NCBI RefSeq assembly: GCF_006442975.2
Contig: NZ_CP083955.1
Span: 372,001-436,000, forward strand
Direction of reading: 5' to 3'
Source of the DNA: Mesorhizobium sp. B2-1-1
Lineage (GTDB): Bacteria; Pseudomonadota; Alphaproteobacteria; Rhizobiales; Rhizobiaceae
Length of the DNA: 64,000 bases
Both the position numbers and the translations under genes were made by a program. Below are positions 51,494-60,290 of the stretch, in pieces. The notes under the pieces were generated by a model. That model worked only from the letters and a program-made list of their open reading frames with translations, was not told where the DNA came from and ran no database searches. Every line of letters begins with the position of its first letter. The first letter of the stretch is position 1.

Positions 51494-52345
51494 ATGGATT
51501 TATGGGTGAAGTTCACGTCGATCGCCGTCGTGGCTGGCGCGGTCCTTGCGGGAGTTGCCGCAAAGGCGGACGCGGCCAATGATCGCTTCAAGGAAGTCCT
51601 TGAACGCGGCACGCTGCGGGTCGGAGTGCAGGGTGCCTATCCGCCCTGGTCCTATCGTGACCCCGATGGCAGGCTCGTCGGGATCGAGCCTGATCTCGCT
51701 GCGGATGTCGCCGAAAAGCTGGGCGTCAAGCTGGAACTGGTTCAGATCGAATCCGCCAACCGCATGCAACTCCTGCAGCAGGGAAGGATCGACCTCATCC
51801 TCGGGGCGATGTCCGACCTGCCGGAGCGACGCAAGGTCGTCGGGATGGTGCAGCCAGCCTATTGGGTATCGGGCGCCAATGTCATGGCCAAGGCCGGACT
51901 GATCAAGAGTTGGGAGGATCTCAGCGGCAAGCCGCTTTGCGCCAAGCAAGGCCTTTTCTACAATACCGTGATCGCTCAGGCCTATGACGCCAAGATCATT
52001 TCCTTTTCCGGCAATACGGAAACCAAACAGGCCCTGCGCAGCGGCAAATGCGCAGCGTGGCTGTCGGACGATACGGCGATCCAGCAGTCGTTGAGAACCG
52101 AAGGCTGGGATGGTTACGAAATGCCCCTGAAATCCCGTTATCACAGCTATTGGGCGGCAGGCGTTCCACTGGAGGAGCGCGACGGCATCTGGGGAAAATT
52201 CATGACCGGCATGAGCCATGGCTGGCATGCCTCCGGCAAGCTCATCGAACTTGCCGAGAAATGGAAAGTGGTCGCGGATCCGTGGTTCGAAGCCGAACAC
52301 GAAAAGCTGCTTGAGGCTGACAACACGAAAATGGACAGCCAGTAG
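51494..52345 (+). CDS. Polar amino-acid ABC transporter substrate-binding protein (module 1)
   Basis: This is a 283-residue family 3 binding protein. ATG 51494 follows GGGAGGA. The signal peptide is VKFTSIAVVAGAVLAGVAAK, cut after ADA. The mature part has VLERGTLRVGVQGAYPPWSY, VGIEPDLAADVAEKLGV and GRIDLILGAMSDLPERRK. No permease follows directly. It is highly similar to the binding protein at 56882, which has them, so it may share that permease set with another ligand. Confidence 0.9.
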   Translation: MDLWVKFTSIAVVAGAVLAGVAAKADAANDRFKEVLERGTLRVGVQGAYPPWSYRDPDGRLVGIEPDLAADVAEKLGVKLELVQIESANRMQLLQQGRIDLILGAMSDLPERRKVVGMVQPAYWVSGANVMAKAGLIKSWEDLSGKPLCAKQGLFYNTVIAQAYDAKIISFSGNTETKQALRSGKCAAWLSDDTAIQQSLRTEGWDGYEMPLKSRYHSYWAAGVPLEERDGIWGKFMTGMSHGWHASGKLIELAEKWKVVADPWFEAEHEKLLEADNTKMDSQ

Positions 52346-52547
52346 TCTCAACGCGACAGGCGCGCCGCCAGGCCGGTTGGCGGTCGACAGACAGCCTTTG
52401 TCGAGCCGCCGGCCGGAGACGGAAAAGCTCCATTTTGAGACCGGTGGACGCGGTCCTCCGGTCGATTTTTTTCAACTCTTGGTTCGATCGGCCCGGCGCG
52501 GGCGCCTGCGCCAAGCGGATCCATAGTTGCAAACAAGCAGGGATATC

Positions 52548-54086
52548 ATGCGCCTTTCACTCGATGAACTTTCCGGATCAGTCTTCGACGTCGCCATCGT
52601 TGGTGCCGGCATCAACGGCGCCGAAACAGCGCGTTGCCTCAGTGCTGCCGGCTATTCGGTGCTGCTCGTCGACAAGAGTGATTTCGCCGCCGGCGCCAGC
52701 GGACGGTCTTCGCGGCTCCTTCATTGTGGTCTGCGTTATCTCGCGCCCGGAAAATCCGTCTGGGAATTCGTGCGCCAGCCGCAGCGCTTCCTGACCGCGT
52801 GCCGGATGGCCCGGGCGGCGATGCAGTCACGGGCGCAATTCGTCCGCGACACGCCCGACCGTATACGCTCCATGAGGTTCTGCTTTCCCGTCTACCGTGG
52901 AGGCCCTTATAGCGGGTGGCAGATCGATGCGGCGTTCCGCATCCTGAAATCCCTGGGCGGCCGCGAGGTGCCGCTGAATTACCGCCGGTTATCGGGCGCA
53001 GAAGTCGCGCAGATGCCGCTTCTCCAGCATCTGCGCGACAAGCAGGCGCTCCAGTCGGTCGCCATGTTCGACGAATACCAGTTCGACTGGCCCGAACGGG
53101 TGGTGGTGGATGCGGTGCTGGAAGCGCAGCGTCTGGGTGCGTCGGTACGCAACTATACCGAAGTCACCCATGCGGCGCAGCAGGGCGATCTGTGGCAGCT
53201 GGAGCTCGGCGATACGCTGGATGCTGCCGCCCGGCCCGTTCACGTCGTCGCGCGCAGTGTTTTCAACATGGGCGGGATATGGATCGACCGCATTAATGCG
53301 CGCGTCGAGGCTGGGCGGATCGGTCGTCGCATCACCGGCACCAAGGGCGTGCATATCGTGGTCCGCCTGCCGCCCGAATGCAGCCGTTTCGGCATCGCAA
53401 CGCTCAACCGGCTGAATGAGGGGCTGTACTGTATCCCGTGGCGTGGCCTGCATTATTTCGGACCGACCGAAACGTTGTATGACGGCGATCCCGACGACAT
53501 CCATCCGACCGAGGAGGATTTCGAGTTCCTGCTCGGCGAAGCCAATCATCTCCTGCCGACGCTCGATATCAGGCGGTCCGACATTCTCTATGGCTGGGCG
53601 GGCGTGCGGCCGCTCACTTACGATCCGGCGCAGCCCATGGGCGCACGTTCGCGGCAACTGCATGACTTCGGTCCTGAAGGAGCGCCCAACCTGTTCGCCA
53701 TGACGGCAGGGCCGATCATGAGCCATCGCTCGGCAGGGCAGCTCGCATTGACGGCACTGGGCAAGGGACTGGCACCGTCACGGCCGAGCCAGCAGCCGGA
53801 TTTCGCTTCCAGGAGCGTTCCGCGCGAAACCGGGAACAGCTCACGCGAGGACAAGCTTTCGATCATGCAACGGGGCGTGGAGAGCGAGCATGCCGAGACC
53901 ATCGACGATCTGCTGGTACGCCGCAGCGGCCTCGTCTGGAACGACGACCCGCTTGGCGAAGACGTGGACCTGGCAGCCGAGGTGCTTGCCAAGGCGCGCT
54001 CATGGTCGGCGCAGAGGAAGCGGCAGGAGGCTGCTTCCGCCCGGGAGGCTATCGCCCATCGGCTGCACATTGATCCGCCCGCTTGA
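52548..54086 (+). CDS. GlpD-like FAD-dependent oxidoreductase (module 1)
   Basis: This 512-residue protein shows VAIVGAGINGAETARCLSA, VDKSDFAAGASGRSSRLLHC, GLRYL, VFNMGGIWID, ITGTKGVHIVV and YGWAGVRPLT, the order seen in glycerol-3-phosphate dehydrogenase/oxidase GlpD. The usual GlpD C-terminal domain is short here. It occurs with an amino-acid-type ABC importer and a LysR regulator, not with glp genes. The substrate is therefore perhaps a hydroxylated or phosphorylated amino compound. It is a close paralogue of the gene at 55299-56885. Confidence 0.87.
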   Translation: MRLSLDELSGSVFDVAIVGAGINGAETARCLSAAGYSVLLVDKSDFAAGASGRSSRLLHCGLRYLAPGKSVWEFVRQPQRFLTACRMARAAMQSRAQFVRDTPDRIRSMRFCFPVYRGGPYSGWQIDAAFRILKSLGGREVPLNYRRLSGAEVAQMPLLQHLRDKQALQSVAMFDEYQFDWPERVVVDAVLEAQRLGASVRNYTEVTHAAQQGDLWQLELGDTLDAAARPVHVVARSVFNMGGIWIDRINARVEAGRIGRRITGTKGVHIVVRLPPECSRFGIATLNRLNEGLYCIPWRGLHYFGPTETLYDGDPDDIHPTEEDFEFLLGEANHLLPTLDIRRSDILYGWAGVRPLTYDPAQPMGARSRQLHDFGPEGAPNLFAMTAGPIMSHRSAGQLALTALGKGLAPSRPSQQPDFASRSVPRETGNSSREDKLSIMQRGVESEHAETIDDLLVRRSGLVWNDDPLGEDVDLAAEVLAKARSWSAQRKRQEAASAREAIAHRLHIDPPA

Positions 54087-54278
54087 CCCAATATCGGGCC
54101 CACCTGCCACCAGAGGCAGTGTTTCATGCCCTCTTTGCAGGACAGTCCGCGCCTTGAAGCCGTCAAAGATAATGACAGCCTGCTGATGGATAGATGCTAC
54201 ACAGCCGGTACGCGATCGCGGGAATCGCGATTACGGGACGAATGGCTTTGCAGGGAGTCCGGGGAAGACCGGTGCGCC

Positions 54279-55229
54279 ATGACAAGTACGTTGAACCTTC
54301 TGCACTACTCGGCATTTCGCGCCGTCATGCTCACCGGCACCGTCAGCGGCGCGGCCGAATTGCTGGGGCGCAGCCAGCCGGCCGTCAGCCGGCTTCTCGA
54401 CAAGCTGGAATACGAGCTTGGCGTTTCGCTTTTCGAGCGCCGCAGGGGCCTGATCACGCCGACCACCGTGGCACACCTGTTACTCGACGAGATCGAGCGA
54501 GCCTATGTCTCGCTGGACGCGTTGAGCAGCTTCGCAGCACGGTTGGCAAGCGGGGAAGGCGGCGAGATCAGCCTTGCGGTCATGCCGGCGCTGGGCATCA
54601 ATTTCGTGCCGCATCTGCTGGCCGATTTCAGGAAGAACTGGCCGAAGACCAAGGTCACGCTGAACGTGCGCATGTCCGTCAAGATCGAGGAATGGGCGGC
54701 CGCGCAGCAGATTGATTTCGGACTGGCGGAAACACCGTTCAAGCGCTCCGGGTTCCGGACCGAAGTCTTCAGTGACGCGCCCTATATCGCGGCTGTTCCG
54801 CGCGATCATCCGCTCGCCGGGCGCAGCCGGCTCGGCCCGGCCGACCTGCGCCAGGGGCCATTCATTTCCTGGACTTCCTTCGTCTCGGCACGGCATCTCC
54901 TCGATCAGGCGCTGCTGTCCAGTAGCGTCAAGGTGGATGCCGCCTATGAGACGACCTTTTCGGTGTCGGCCTATGAAATGGTCAAGCACGGGATCGGTAT
55001 TGCGATCATCGATCCCTACACCGCGGTCGAGCAGTTGGACGACCGGGTCAGGCTGATCCCCTTCGCGCCGAAGATCCCGTTTAACGTTGCCCTGCTGCGC
55101 CCGGAGTCGCGCGGGCCCAACCCCGCCGCCGATGCCCTGCTGGAGCTGATGGCGCAAAAGCGCGATCGGATCCTGAGACAATTGCCGGACCAGGACGATA
55201 TGCACACTACGCATATCAATCGCCGATAA
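54279..55229 (+). CDS. LysR-type transcriptional regulator (module 2)
   Basis: This 316-residue protein has an N-terminal helix-turn-helix SGAAELLGRSQPAVSRLLDK and an effector domain from about 95 (GEGGEISLAVMPALGINFVP, FISWTSFVSARHLLD). I chose ATG 54279 because the DNA-binding domain begins directly after it. The longer frame from 54126 adds an unlikely N-terminal tail. It is a paralogue of the LysR at 50418, also sharing GIAIIDPYTAVEQ. It sits between the two GlpD-like genes, so duplication of the module is the likely origin. Confidence 0.87.
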   Translation: MTSTLNLLHYSAFRAVMLTGTVSGAAELLGRSQPAVSRLLDKLEYELGVSLFERRRGLITPTTVAHLLLDEIERAYVSLDALSSFAARLASGEGGEISLAVMPALGINFVPHLLADFRKNWPKTKVTLNVRMSVKIEEWAAAQQIDFGLAETPFKRSGFRTEVFSDAPYIAAVPRDHPLAGRSRLGPADLRQGPFISWTSFVSARHLLDQALLSSSVKVDAAYETTFSVSAYEMVKHGIGIAIIDPYTAVEQLDDRVRLIPFAPKIPFNVALLRPESRGPNPAADALLELMAQKRDRILRQLPDQDDMHTTHINRR

Positions 55230-55298
55230 TTCTATTTTGAACATTTCGGTATCAGCGCTTTATTGGCGTGATCGACCGTCCAGGAAAACAGGCCGCCA

Positions 55299-56885
55299 AT
55301 GTCGCCTAGAATTATCGAGATGCAGGGCCGGGACTACGATGTCGTCGTGGTCGGCGCCGGCATCAACGGTTCGAGCGCGGCGCGAGAACTGGCCGCAGCG
55401 GGTTACAGCGTCCTCCTGGTCGACAGGAGCGATTTCGCCGCCGGCGCCTCCAGCCGATCCTCGCGCATCCTGCATTGCGGCCTTCGATATTTCGAAACGC
55501 CCAACCCGATCCGCACCTTTGCGTTTCATCCGCAGCGCTTCGCCGCGGCCTTGCGCATGGCGCGGGCGGGGATGGAAGCGCGAACCGAACTTGTCGGGCG
55601 GAGCCCGCAACGGTGCAAGCCCTTCACCATGTGCTTTCCGATTTATCCGGAGAGCCCCGTCCGCGGCTGGCATTTGGATCTCGGTTTCCGCATCCTGCGC
55701 CGTCTCGGGCCACCGGAACCGGCGCTCGCCTATCGTCGGCTGAAGAGTGATTTCGAAACCCACCTGCCATTCGCAAACGACCTGCGGGACCCCGAAAGTC
55801 TGCGGTCGATTGCCACCTACCGTGAATACATCATGGACTGGCCGGACAGGCTGTGCGTGGATGCCGCCCTCGACGCCGAGCGAAACGGCGCCGAAATACG
55901 CCTGTTCTGCGAAGCTTCCGTTATACGTAGGAAGCCGGAAGGCTGGCTCGTCGAACTGCGCGACGGTAAGGGGGAAGCGGCCGAGGTTCGCGCGTCCGTC
56001 GTGCTGAACATGGCCGGCACCTGGGTGGACGCGGTGAACGCCAATCCCGTCGCCGGCAAGCCAGCGCCCTGCCTTGTTCGCGGCACCAAGGGCGCTCATA
56101 TCGCGGTCAGGCTGCCGGATTCCTATCGCGGCTACGGCATCGCCACGATCAACCGCAGCGGTATGCCGTTCTATTGTCTGCCTTCGCATGACGACTGCTT
56201 TTATTTCGGGCCGACGGAGACGCCTTTCGACGGCGACGCCGCCGGTGCCGCAGCCACCAACGAAGACATCGATTTCCTGCTTGCGGAAGCCAGTCACATG
56301 CTTCCCGGCCTGCGGCTCGGCCGCCGCCACGTCGAATTCACCTGGGCCGGCGTGCGGCCGCTCACCTTCGATGCAGCCGAGCCGATGGGGCGGCGCACGC
56401 GTCAGATCCACGATCTCGCATCTGCCGGCAGGCCGGGTATCTTCGCGATGACGGCAGGGCCGGTCATGAGCCATCTGAGCGCAGGGCGCGAGATGCTGCG
56501 GATCGTCGAGAAGCAACTGAAGCCGACGCGCAAGTCCGTGGCGAGGCGGATCCCGGAGACAGGCGACAGCGGTGCGGAGTTCGCAATTTCGAGGCCGCTT
56601 TCGCAAGGCAGGCGCGCCGCTTTCCGCACAGCGGTTTCGGTCGAGCATGCCCGCGACCTGAAAGGTATTCTCTATACGAGGACAGGCCTCGCCTGGCGCC
56701 GCCATCTCGACCGCGCCGAGGTTGAGGAGGCTGCCGATGCCATTGCCGATCTGGTCGGCTGGGCGCCGGAGCGGACCGTCAGTGAAATCGACGGGTTCAT
56801 CCGATACCAGAAGACGGCGTTCCGCGCCGCATCGGACCTTCCAATTCAGCCGACAACACACAAAATGGGAGATGTAGAAGCATGA
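55299..56885 (+). CDS. GlpD-like FAD-dependent oxidoreductase (module 2)
   Basis: This 528-residue paralogue of the protein at 52548 has VVVVGAGINGSSAARELAAA, VDRSDFAAGASSRSSRILHC, GLRYF, VVLNMAGTWVDAVN, VRGTKGAHIAVRLPD and FTWAGVRPLTFDAAEPMG. Its last codon overlaps the ATG of the binding-protein gene (ATGA), a coupling that ties the enzyme directly to an amino-acid-type importer. It should oxidise a hydroxyl or amine carbon and pass electrons to the quinone pool, as GlpD does. No membrane segment is seen. Confidence 0.87.
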   Translation: MSPRIIEMQGRDYDVVVVGAGINGSSAARELAAAGYSVLLVDRSDFAAGASSRSSRILHCGLRYFETPNPIRTFAFHPQRFAAALRMARAGMEARTELVGRSPQRCKPFTMCFPIYPESPVRGWHLDLGFRILRRLGPPEPALAYRRLKSDFETHLPFANDLRDPESLRSIATYREYIMDWPDRLCVDAALDAERNGAEIRLFCEASVIRRKPEGWLVELRDGKGEAAEVRASVVLNMAGTWVDAVNANPVAGKPAPCLVRGTKGAHIAVRLPDSYRGYGIATINRSGMPFYCLPSHDDCFYFGPTETPFDGDAAGAAATNEDIDFLLAEASHMLPGLRLGRRHVEFTWAGVRPLTFDAAEPMGRRTRQIHDLASAGRPGIFAMTAGPVMSHLSAGREMLRIVEKQLKPTRKSVARRIPETGDSGAEFAISRPLSQGRRAAFRTAVSVEHARDLKGILYTRTGLAWRRHLDRAEVEEAADAIADLVGWAPERTVSEIDGFIRYQKTAFRAASDLPIQPTTHKMGDVEA

Positions 56886-57742
56886 AAATCGGATCAGCAC
56901 TGAAAACCATCGCCGCCCTTGCAGTCACGCTGGCCGCAAGTGCGATCCTTCCCGCCAGCAGCGCGCAGGCGGCCGAATCGCATCTGCAGCAGATTCTGGA
57001 ACGAGGCGCCGTGCGTGTCGGCGTTCTCGGCGCGTTCAAGCCCTGGTCCTTCCCATCGCCGGATGGTTCGATGCAAGGCATCGAGGTGGACCTCGCCCAG
57101 TCGGTAGCCGATGCGCTCGGCGTCAAGCTTGAGCCGGTCGTGGTCACGTCCGCCAACCGCATGCAGTTCCTGCAGCAGGGCAAGATCGACGTCATCATCG
57201 GCGGCATGTACGACACCACTGAGCGGCGCAAGGCGGTCGGCATCATCGAGCCGGCCTATTGGACGTCCGGTCCGACCCTGCTGGCCAAGGAGGGTGTCAT
57301 CAAGGACTGGAAGGACATCGCCGACAAGCCGGTCTGCGCCAAGCAGGGCGTCTACTACAACAAGCTGGTGGAGACGGAATATCACGCCAAGGTCGTCGCC
57401 TTCACCGGAAACACGGAGGGTAAGGAAGCCTTGCGCTCCGGCAAGTGCATCGCCTGGGTCTATGACGATGCGAGCATTATGGCCGACCTCGCTTCGGGCG
57501 AGTGGAAGGGTTATGAGATGCCTGTTTCCGTTCTCTTCGACAATCCCTGGGCGGCCGCGGTGCCCGTGGCGGAAGTGGACAAGGCCTTGGGCGTGTTCAT
57601 GGCAGGCATGGCCTATCGCTGGCAAGCGTCCGGAAAGCTGGTCGAGCTTGAAAAGAAATGGAAGGTGAAGCCGTCGCAGTGGATCGCCGAGCAGCACAAG
57701 AAGGCTGAGTGGGACACGAGCTACCTGAAGGGCGGCAACTGA
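56882..57742 (+). CDS. Polar amino-acid ABC transporter substrate-binding protein (module 2)
   Basis: This 286-residue family 3 protein has a clear signal peptide (TIAALAVTLAASAILPASSA, cut after AQA). The mature part has QILERGAVRVGVLGAFKPWS, IEVDLAQSVADALGVK, SANRMQFLQQGKIDVIIGGM and ERRKAVGIIEPAYWTSG. It is coupled to the FAD oxidase upstream and is followed 48 bases later by the permease genes. About half of the residues are the same as in the module 1 protein, and the pocket-forming SANRMQ and ERRK stretches are conserved. Ligands should be related. Confidence 0.92.
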   Translation: MKIGSALKTIAALAVTLAASAILPASSAQAAESHLQQILERGAVRVGVLGAFKPWSFPSPDGSMQGIEVDLAQSVADALGVKLEPVVVTSANRMQFLQQGKIDVIIGGMYDTTERRKAVGIIEPAYWTSGPTLLAKEGVIKDWKDIADKPVCAKQGVYYNKLVETEYHAKVVAFTGNTEGKEALRSGKCIAWVYDDASIMADLASGEWKGYEMPVSVLFDNPWAAAVPVAEVDKALGVFMAGMAYRWQASGKLVELEKKWKVKPSQWIAEQHKKAEWDTSYLKGGN

Positions 57743-57790
57743 GCCGATGCTCTGCGAAACGCTGATCGATGACCGGCTGCCGGAGCTAAA

Positions 57791-58537
57791 ATGTTCCAGT
57801 TGATCGCGCCCTTCTTCCAGGATCTCTACGACCGCACGGGCCTCAATTTCATCGTCTTCTACGACAGCTATGAATATGGGCGCTTCCTGTCCGGCATCAG
57901 CATATCGCTACAGCTGATCTTCTGGTCGATCGTCGTGTCGCTGGTGATCGGCGTCTTGGGGGCCTGGGCGCAAAGCGCCCGGTCTCCCGTCCTGCGGGTG
58001 CTGATGGATGCCTATATCCAGGCATTCCGCAACACGCCGCCGATGATCCAGCTCCTGTTCTTCTATTTCGCTCTCGGCGCCTTCACGCCGCAGGTCGATG
58101 TTGGCGGCTATTACCAGCCGCTGATCTCGTCCTTCGCCTGGGCGATCATCTCGCTCGGCATTTTCGGCGGCGCCTTCAATGTCGAGATCTTCCGCGCCGG
58201 CTTGGAGGCGGTGCCGGGATCGACGAAGGAAGCAGCCGAGAGCCTGTGCATGAGCAAGTGGCAGATATACCTGTATGTCACCCTACCGCTGGCCTTCCGC
58301 ATCAGCCTGCCGGCCCTCACCAACAATCTCGTCAGTCTCGCCAAGACGACATCGCTCGCCTACGTCATTTCCGTCCCGGAGATGACCTATACGCTGAACC
58401 AGGTGTGGTCGGACAATGTGAACGTGCCGGAGATGATGTTGCTCCTGTTCCTGTTCTATGTGCTCGTCGTCTCGCTCCTGGCCGCCGGGCTCCATTTCAT
58501 CGAGCACAGGCTGACCCTGCCGGGATACGGCCAATGA
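57791..58537 (+). CDS. Polar amino-acid ABC transporter permease (first)
   Basis: This 248-residue membrane protein of the HisMQ/GltJ group has about five helices. The family loop is EIFRAGLEAVPGSTKEAAES followed by LCMSKWQIYLYVTLP, and FRNTPPMIQLLFFYFALGAF is the typical FRGTP region. It overlaps the second permease start by four bases (ATGA). It forms a heterodimeric channel with it. Confidence 0.93.
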   Translation: MFQLIAPFFQDLYDRTGLNFIVFYDSYEYGRFLSGISISLQLIFWSIVVSLVIGVLGAWAQSARSPVLRVLMDAYIQAFRNTPPMIQLLFFYFALGAFTPQVDVGGYYQPLISSFAWAIISLGIFGGAFNVEIFRAGLEAVPGSTKEAAESLCMSKWQIYLYVTLPLAFRISLPALTNNLVSLAKTTSLAYVISVPEMTYTLNQVWSDNVNVPEMMLLLFLFYVLVVSLLAAGLHFIEHRLTLPGYGQ

Positions 58538-59373
58538 GCGGCGCGGCTTTCCGTATCGAAAGGGGCCGCTTCGCAGAAGAAAGCTTCTGCTCGCGCATCC
58601 ATTGGCGGCACGGGCTGTGGCTGGTGCTCGCCTTCTTCGGCTCGCTTGCCTTCGCCTATGCCCAATCGGACCCCCAGCAGCAGGCCCCGTCGGCCATCGC
58701 CACGCTGATCCTGTGGCTGCCTTTCATTCTCAAGGGTTTCGCTCTCAATCTCCTGATGAGCTTCATCGCCATGGCGGTCGCAACCCTTCTGGGGATCGGG
58801 CTGGGATTGCTGCGGGTCAGCCGCTCGAAGCTGTTGCGAACGCCCGCATGGTTCGTGACGCATCTGTTCCGCAATTCGCCGTGGCTGGTGATCCTGTTCA
58901 CGGTCATGCTGCTGGTGCCGTTCGAGATGCGCCTGCCCGGCGCCGGAACGGTGGCGATACCGGACTGGATCAAGGCCACCTTCGCCTTTTCGCTACCGGT
59001 GATGGCCAATATCAGCGAGGTGCTGCGCGGCGCCATCAACTCCATCCCGAAGGGTCAGTGGGAATCGGCGGAGAGCCTTGCCTTCACGCGTGGCCAGACC
59101 TTGCGCTGGATCATCCTGCCGCAATGCGTCAGGCGCGCCATTCCGCCATGGATGAACTGGTACGCATTGCTGGCGCTGGCGACGCCGATGGCCTCGATCC
59201 TCGGTGTGCACGAGGCGGTCGGCAATGCCCAGGCCGCCATGGAAGCGGCGGGCGCGCGGCCGGAATTCCTCATTCCGTTCTATCTTTTTCTTTTGTGCCT
59301 GTTCTTCGCCTACATCTATCCGATCGCAATCTGGACGCGGAAGCTCGAGCGAAAATATGTCGTTGCAAGTTAA
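58534..59373 (+). CDS. Polar amino-acid ABC transporter permease (second)
   Basis: This 279-residue permease starts at ATG 58534 inside the previous stop. It has an extra N-terminal segment of about 35 residues before the first helix (HGLWLVLAFFGSLAFAYAQS). The family motifs are LFRNSPWLVILFTVMLLVP and EVLRGAINSIPKGQWESAES with LAFTRGQTLRWIILPQ. Its end overlaps the ATPase start by 17 bases, so the three genes are tightly coupled. Confidence 0.93.
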   Translation: MSGAAFRIERGRFAEESFCSRIHWRHGLWLVLAFFGSLAFAYAQSDPQQQAPSAIATLILWLPFILKGFALNLLMSFIAMAVATLLGIGLGLLRVSRSKLLRTPAWFVTHLFRNSPWLVILFTVMLLVPFEMRLPGAGTVAIPDWIKATFAFSLPVMANISEVLRGAINSIPKGQWESAESLAFTRGQTLRWIILPQCVRRAIPPWMNWYALLALATPMASILGVHEAVGNAQAAMEAAGARPEFLIPFYLFLLCLFFAYIYPIAIWTRKLERKYVVAS

Positions 59374-60148
59374 ATCGAATACCGACGAAGCAAAGCTGAA
59401 ATCAGGCTGGTCGCCGGACATGCCGATCATATCGCTGCGCGACGTGCACAAGTCCTTCGGCGCCCTGGAGGTGCTGAAGGGGATCAGCTTCGATGTCCGC
59501 AAAGGCGAGGTGATCTGCGTCATCGGCCCGTCCGGCTCGGGTAAATCGACGCTGATCCGCTGCATCAACGGGCTCAGTCCTGTCCAGAAGGGCTCGATCA
59601 AGGTCGAAGGGCAGGAGGTGAACGACACCAAGCTCGATCTTCTCGCGCTGCGCAAGAAAGTCGGCATCGTGTTCCAGCAATATAATCTCTTCCCGCACAA
59701 GACGGCCCTGCAGAACGTCATGATGGCGCCGGTCCTGGTGCTGAAGGAGCCGAAGAGGGAAGTCGAGGAGCGCGCCCGCGCGCTGATCGCCAAAGTCCGC
59801 CTGCAGGGCAAGGAAAACGCCTATCCGGGAGAACTGTCGGGTGGCCAGCAGCAGCGCGTCGCCATTGCGCGCAGCCTGGCCATGCGCCCCGACATCATGC
59901 TGTTCGACGAAGTCACGGCGGCGCTAGATCCCGAGACGGTGAAGGAGGTGCTGCTCACGATCAGGGAACTGGCGGCAGAGGGCATGACCTGCATCCTCGT
60001 CACCCATGAGATGGGATTCGCCCGCGAGGTGGCGGACCACATCTATTTCACCGACCGGGGCGTGATCGTGGAGCACGGCCCACCGGACGAGTTTTTCACC
60101 AAGGCGAAGGATCCCAGGACGAGGCAGTTCCTGAGTCAGGTTCTTTAG
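59357..60148 (+). CDS. Polar amino-acid ABC transporter ATP-binding protein
   Basis: This is a 263-residue GlnQ/HisP-type ATPase. Walker A is CVIGPSGSGKSTLIRCINGL, the Q-loop is VFQQYNLFPHKTALQNVM, the signature is LSGGQQQRVAIARSLAM, Walker B is IMLFDEVTAALDPE and the switch His is in LVTHEMGF. ATG 59357 overlaps the permease gene. ATG 59420, which starts MPIISLRDV, is a possible internal start. It powers import for both binding proteins if they share the permeases. Confidence 0.93.
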   Translation: MSLQVKSNTDEAKLKSGWSPDMPIISLRDVHKSFGALEVLKGISFDVRKGEVICVIGPSGSGKSTLIRCINGLSPVQKGSIKVEGQEVNDTKLDLLALRKKVGIVFQQYNLFPHKTALQNVMMAPVLVLKEPKREVEERARALIAKVRLQGKENAYPGELSGGQQQRVAIARSLAMRPDIMLFDEVTAALDPETVKEVLLTIRELAAEGMTCILVTHEMGFAREVADHIYFTDRGVIVEHGPPDEFFTKAKDPRTRQFLSQVL

Positions 60149-60196
60149 GGCCGCAGGCCCTCGGACTAGGAGTTTAGGCCCAAGACCCTTGGGCCT
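60147..60196. repeat. Two adjacent GC-rich hairpins after the importer operon
   Basis: The first is AGGGCC-GCA-GGCCCT (60147-60161). The second is AGGCCCAAG-ACC-CTTGGGCCT (60176-60196) with perfect nine-base arms. No U-run follows, so they may protect the importer mRNA from 3' decay or attenuate transcription into the next gene rather than stop it. Confidence 0.65.
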
Positions 60197-60290
60197 CGGA
60201 AATTGAACCAACAGGCCGGCAACGGCGACGCGCGGACCGATCCGTCTGCGCGAGCGATCGTGCTCGGCCGGAATTCGGCAGGAGAATGAA

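Noticed and set aside
55260..56900. A 546-codon minus-strand frame opposite the second GlpD-like gene.
   Set aside because: The plus-strand frame has all FAD motifs and operon coupling. The antisense translation is rich in Arg, His and Ala with no domain.
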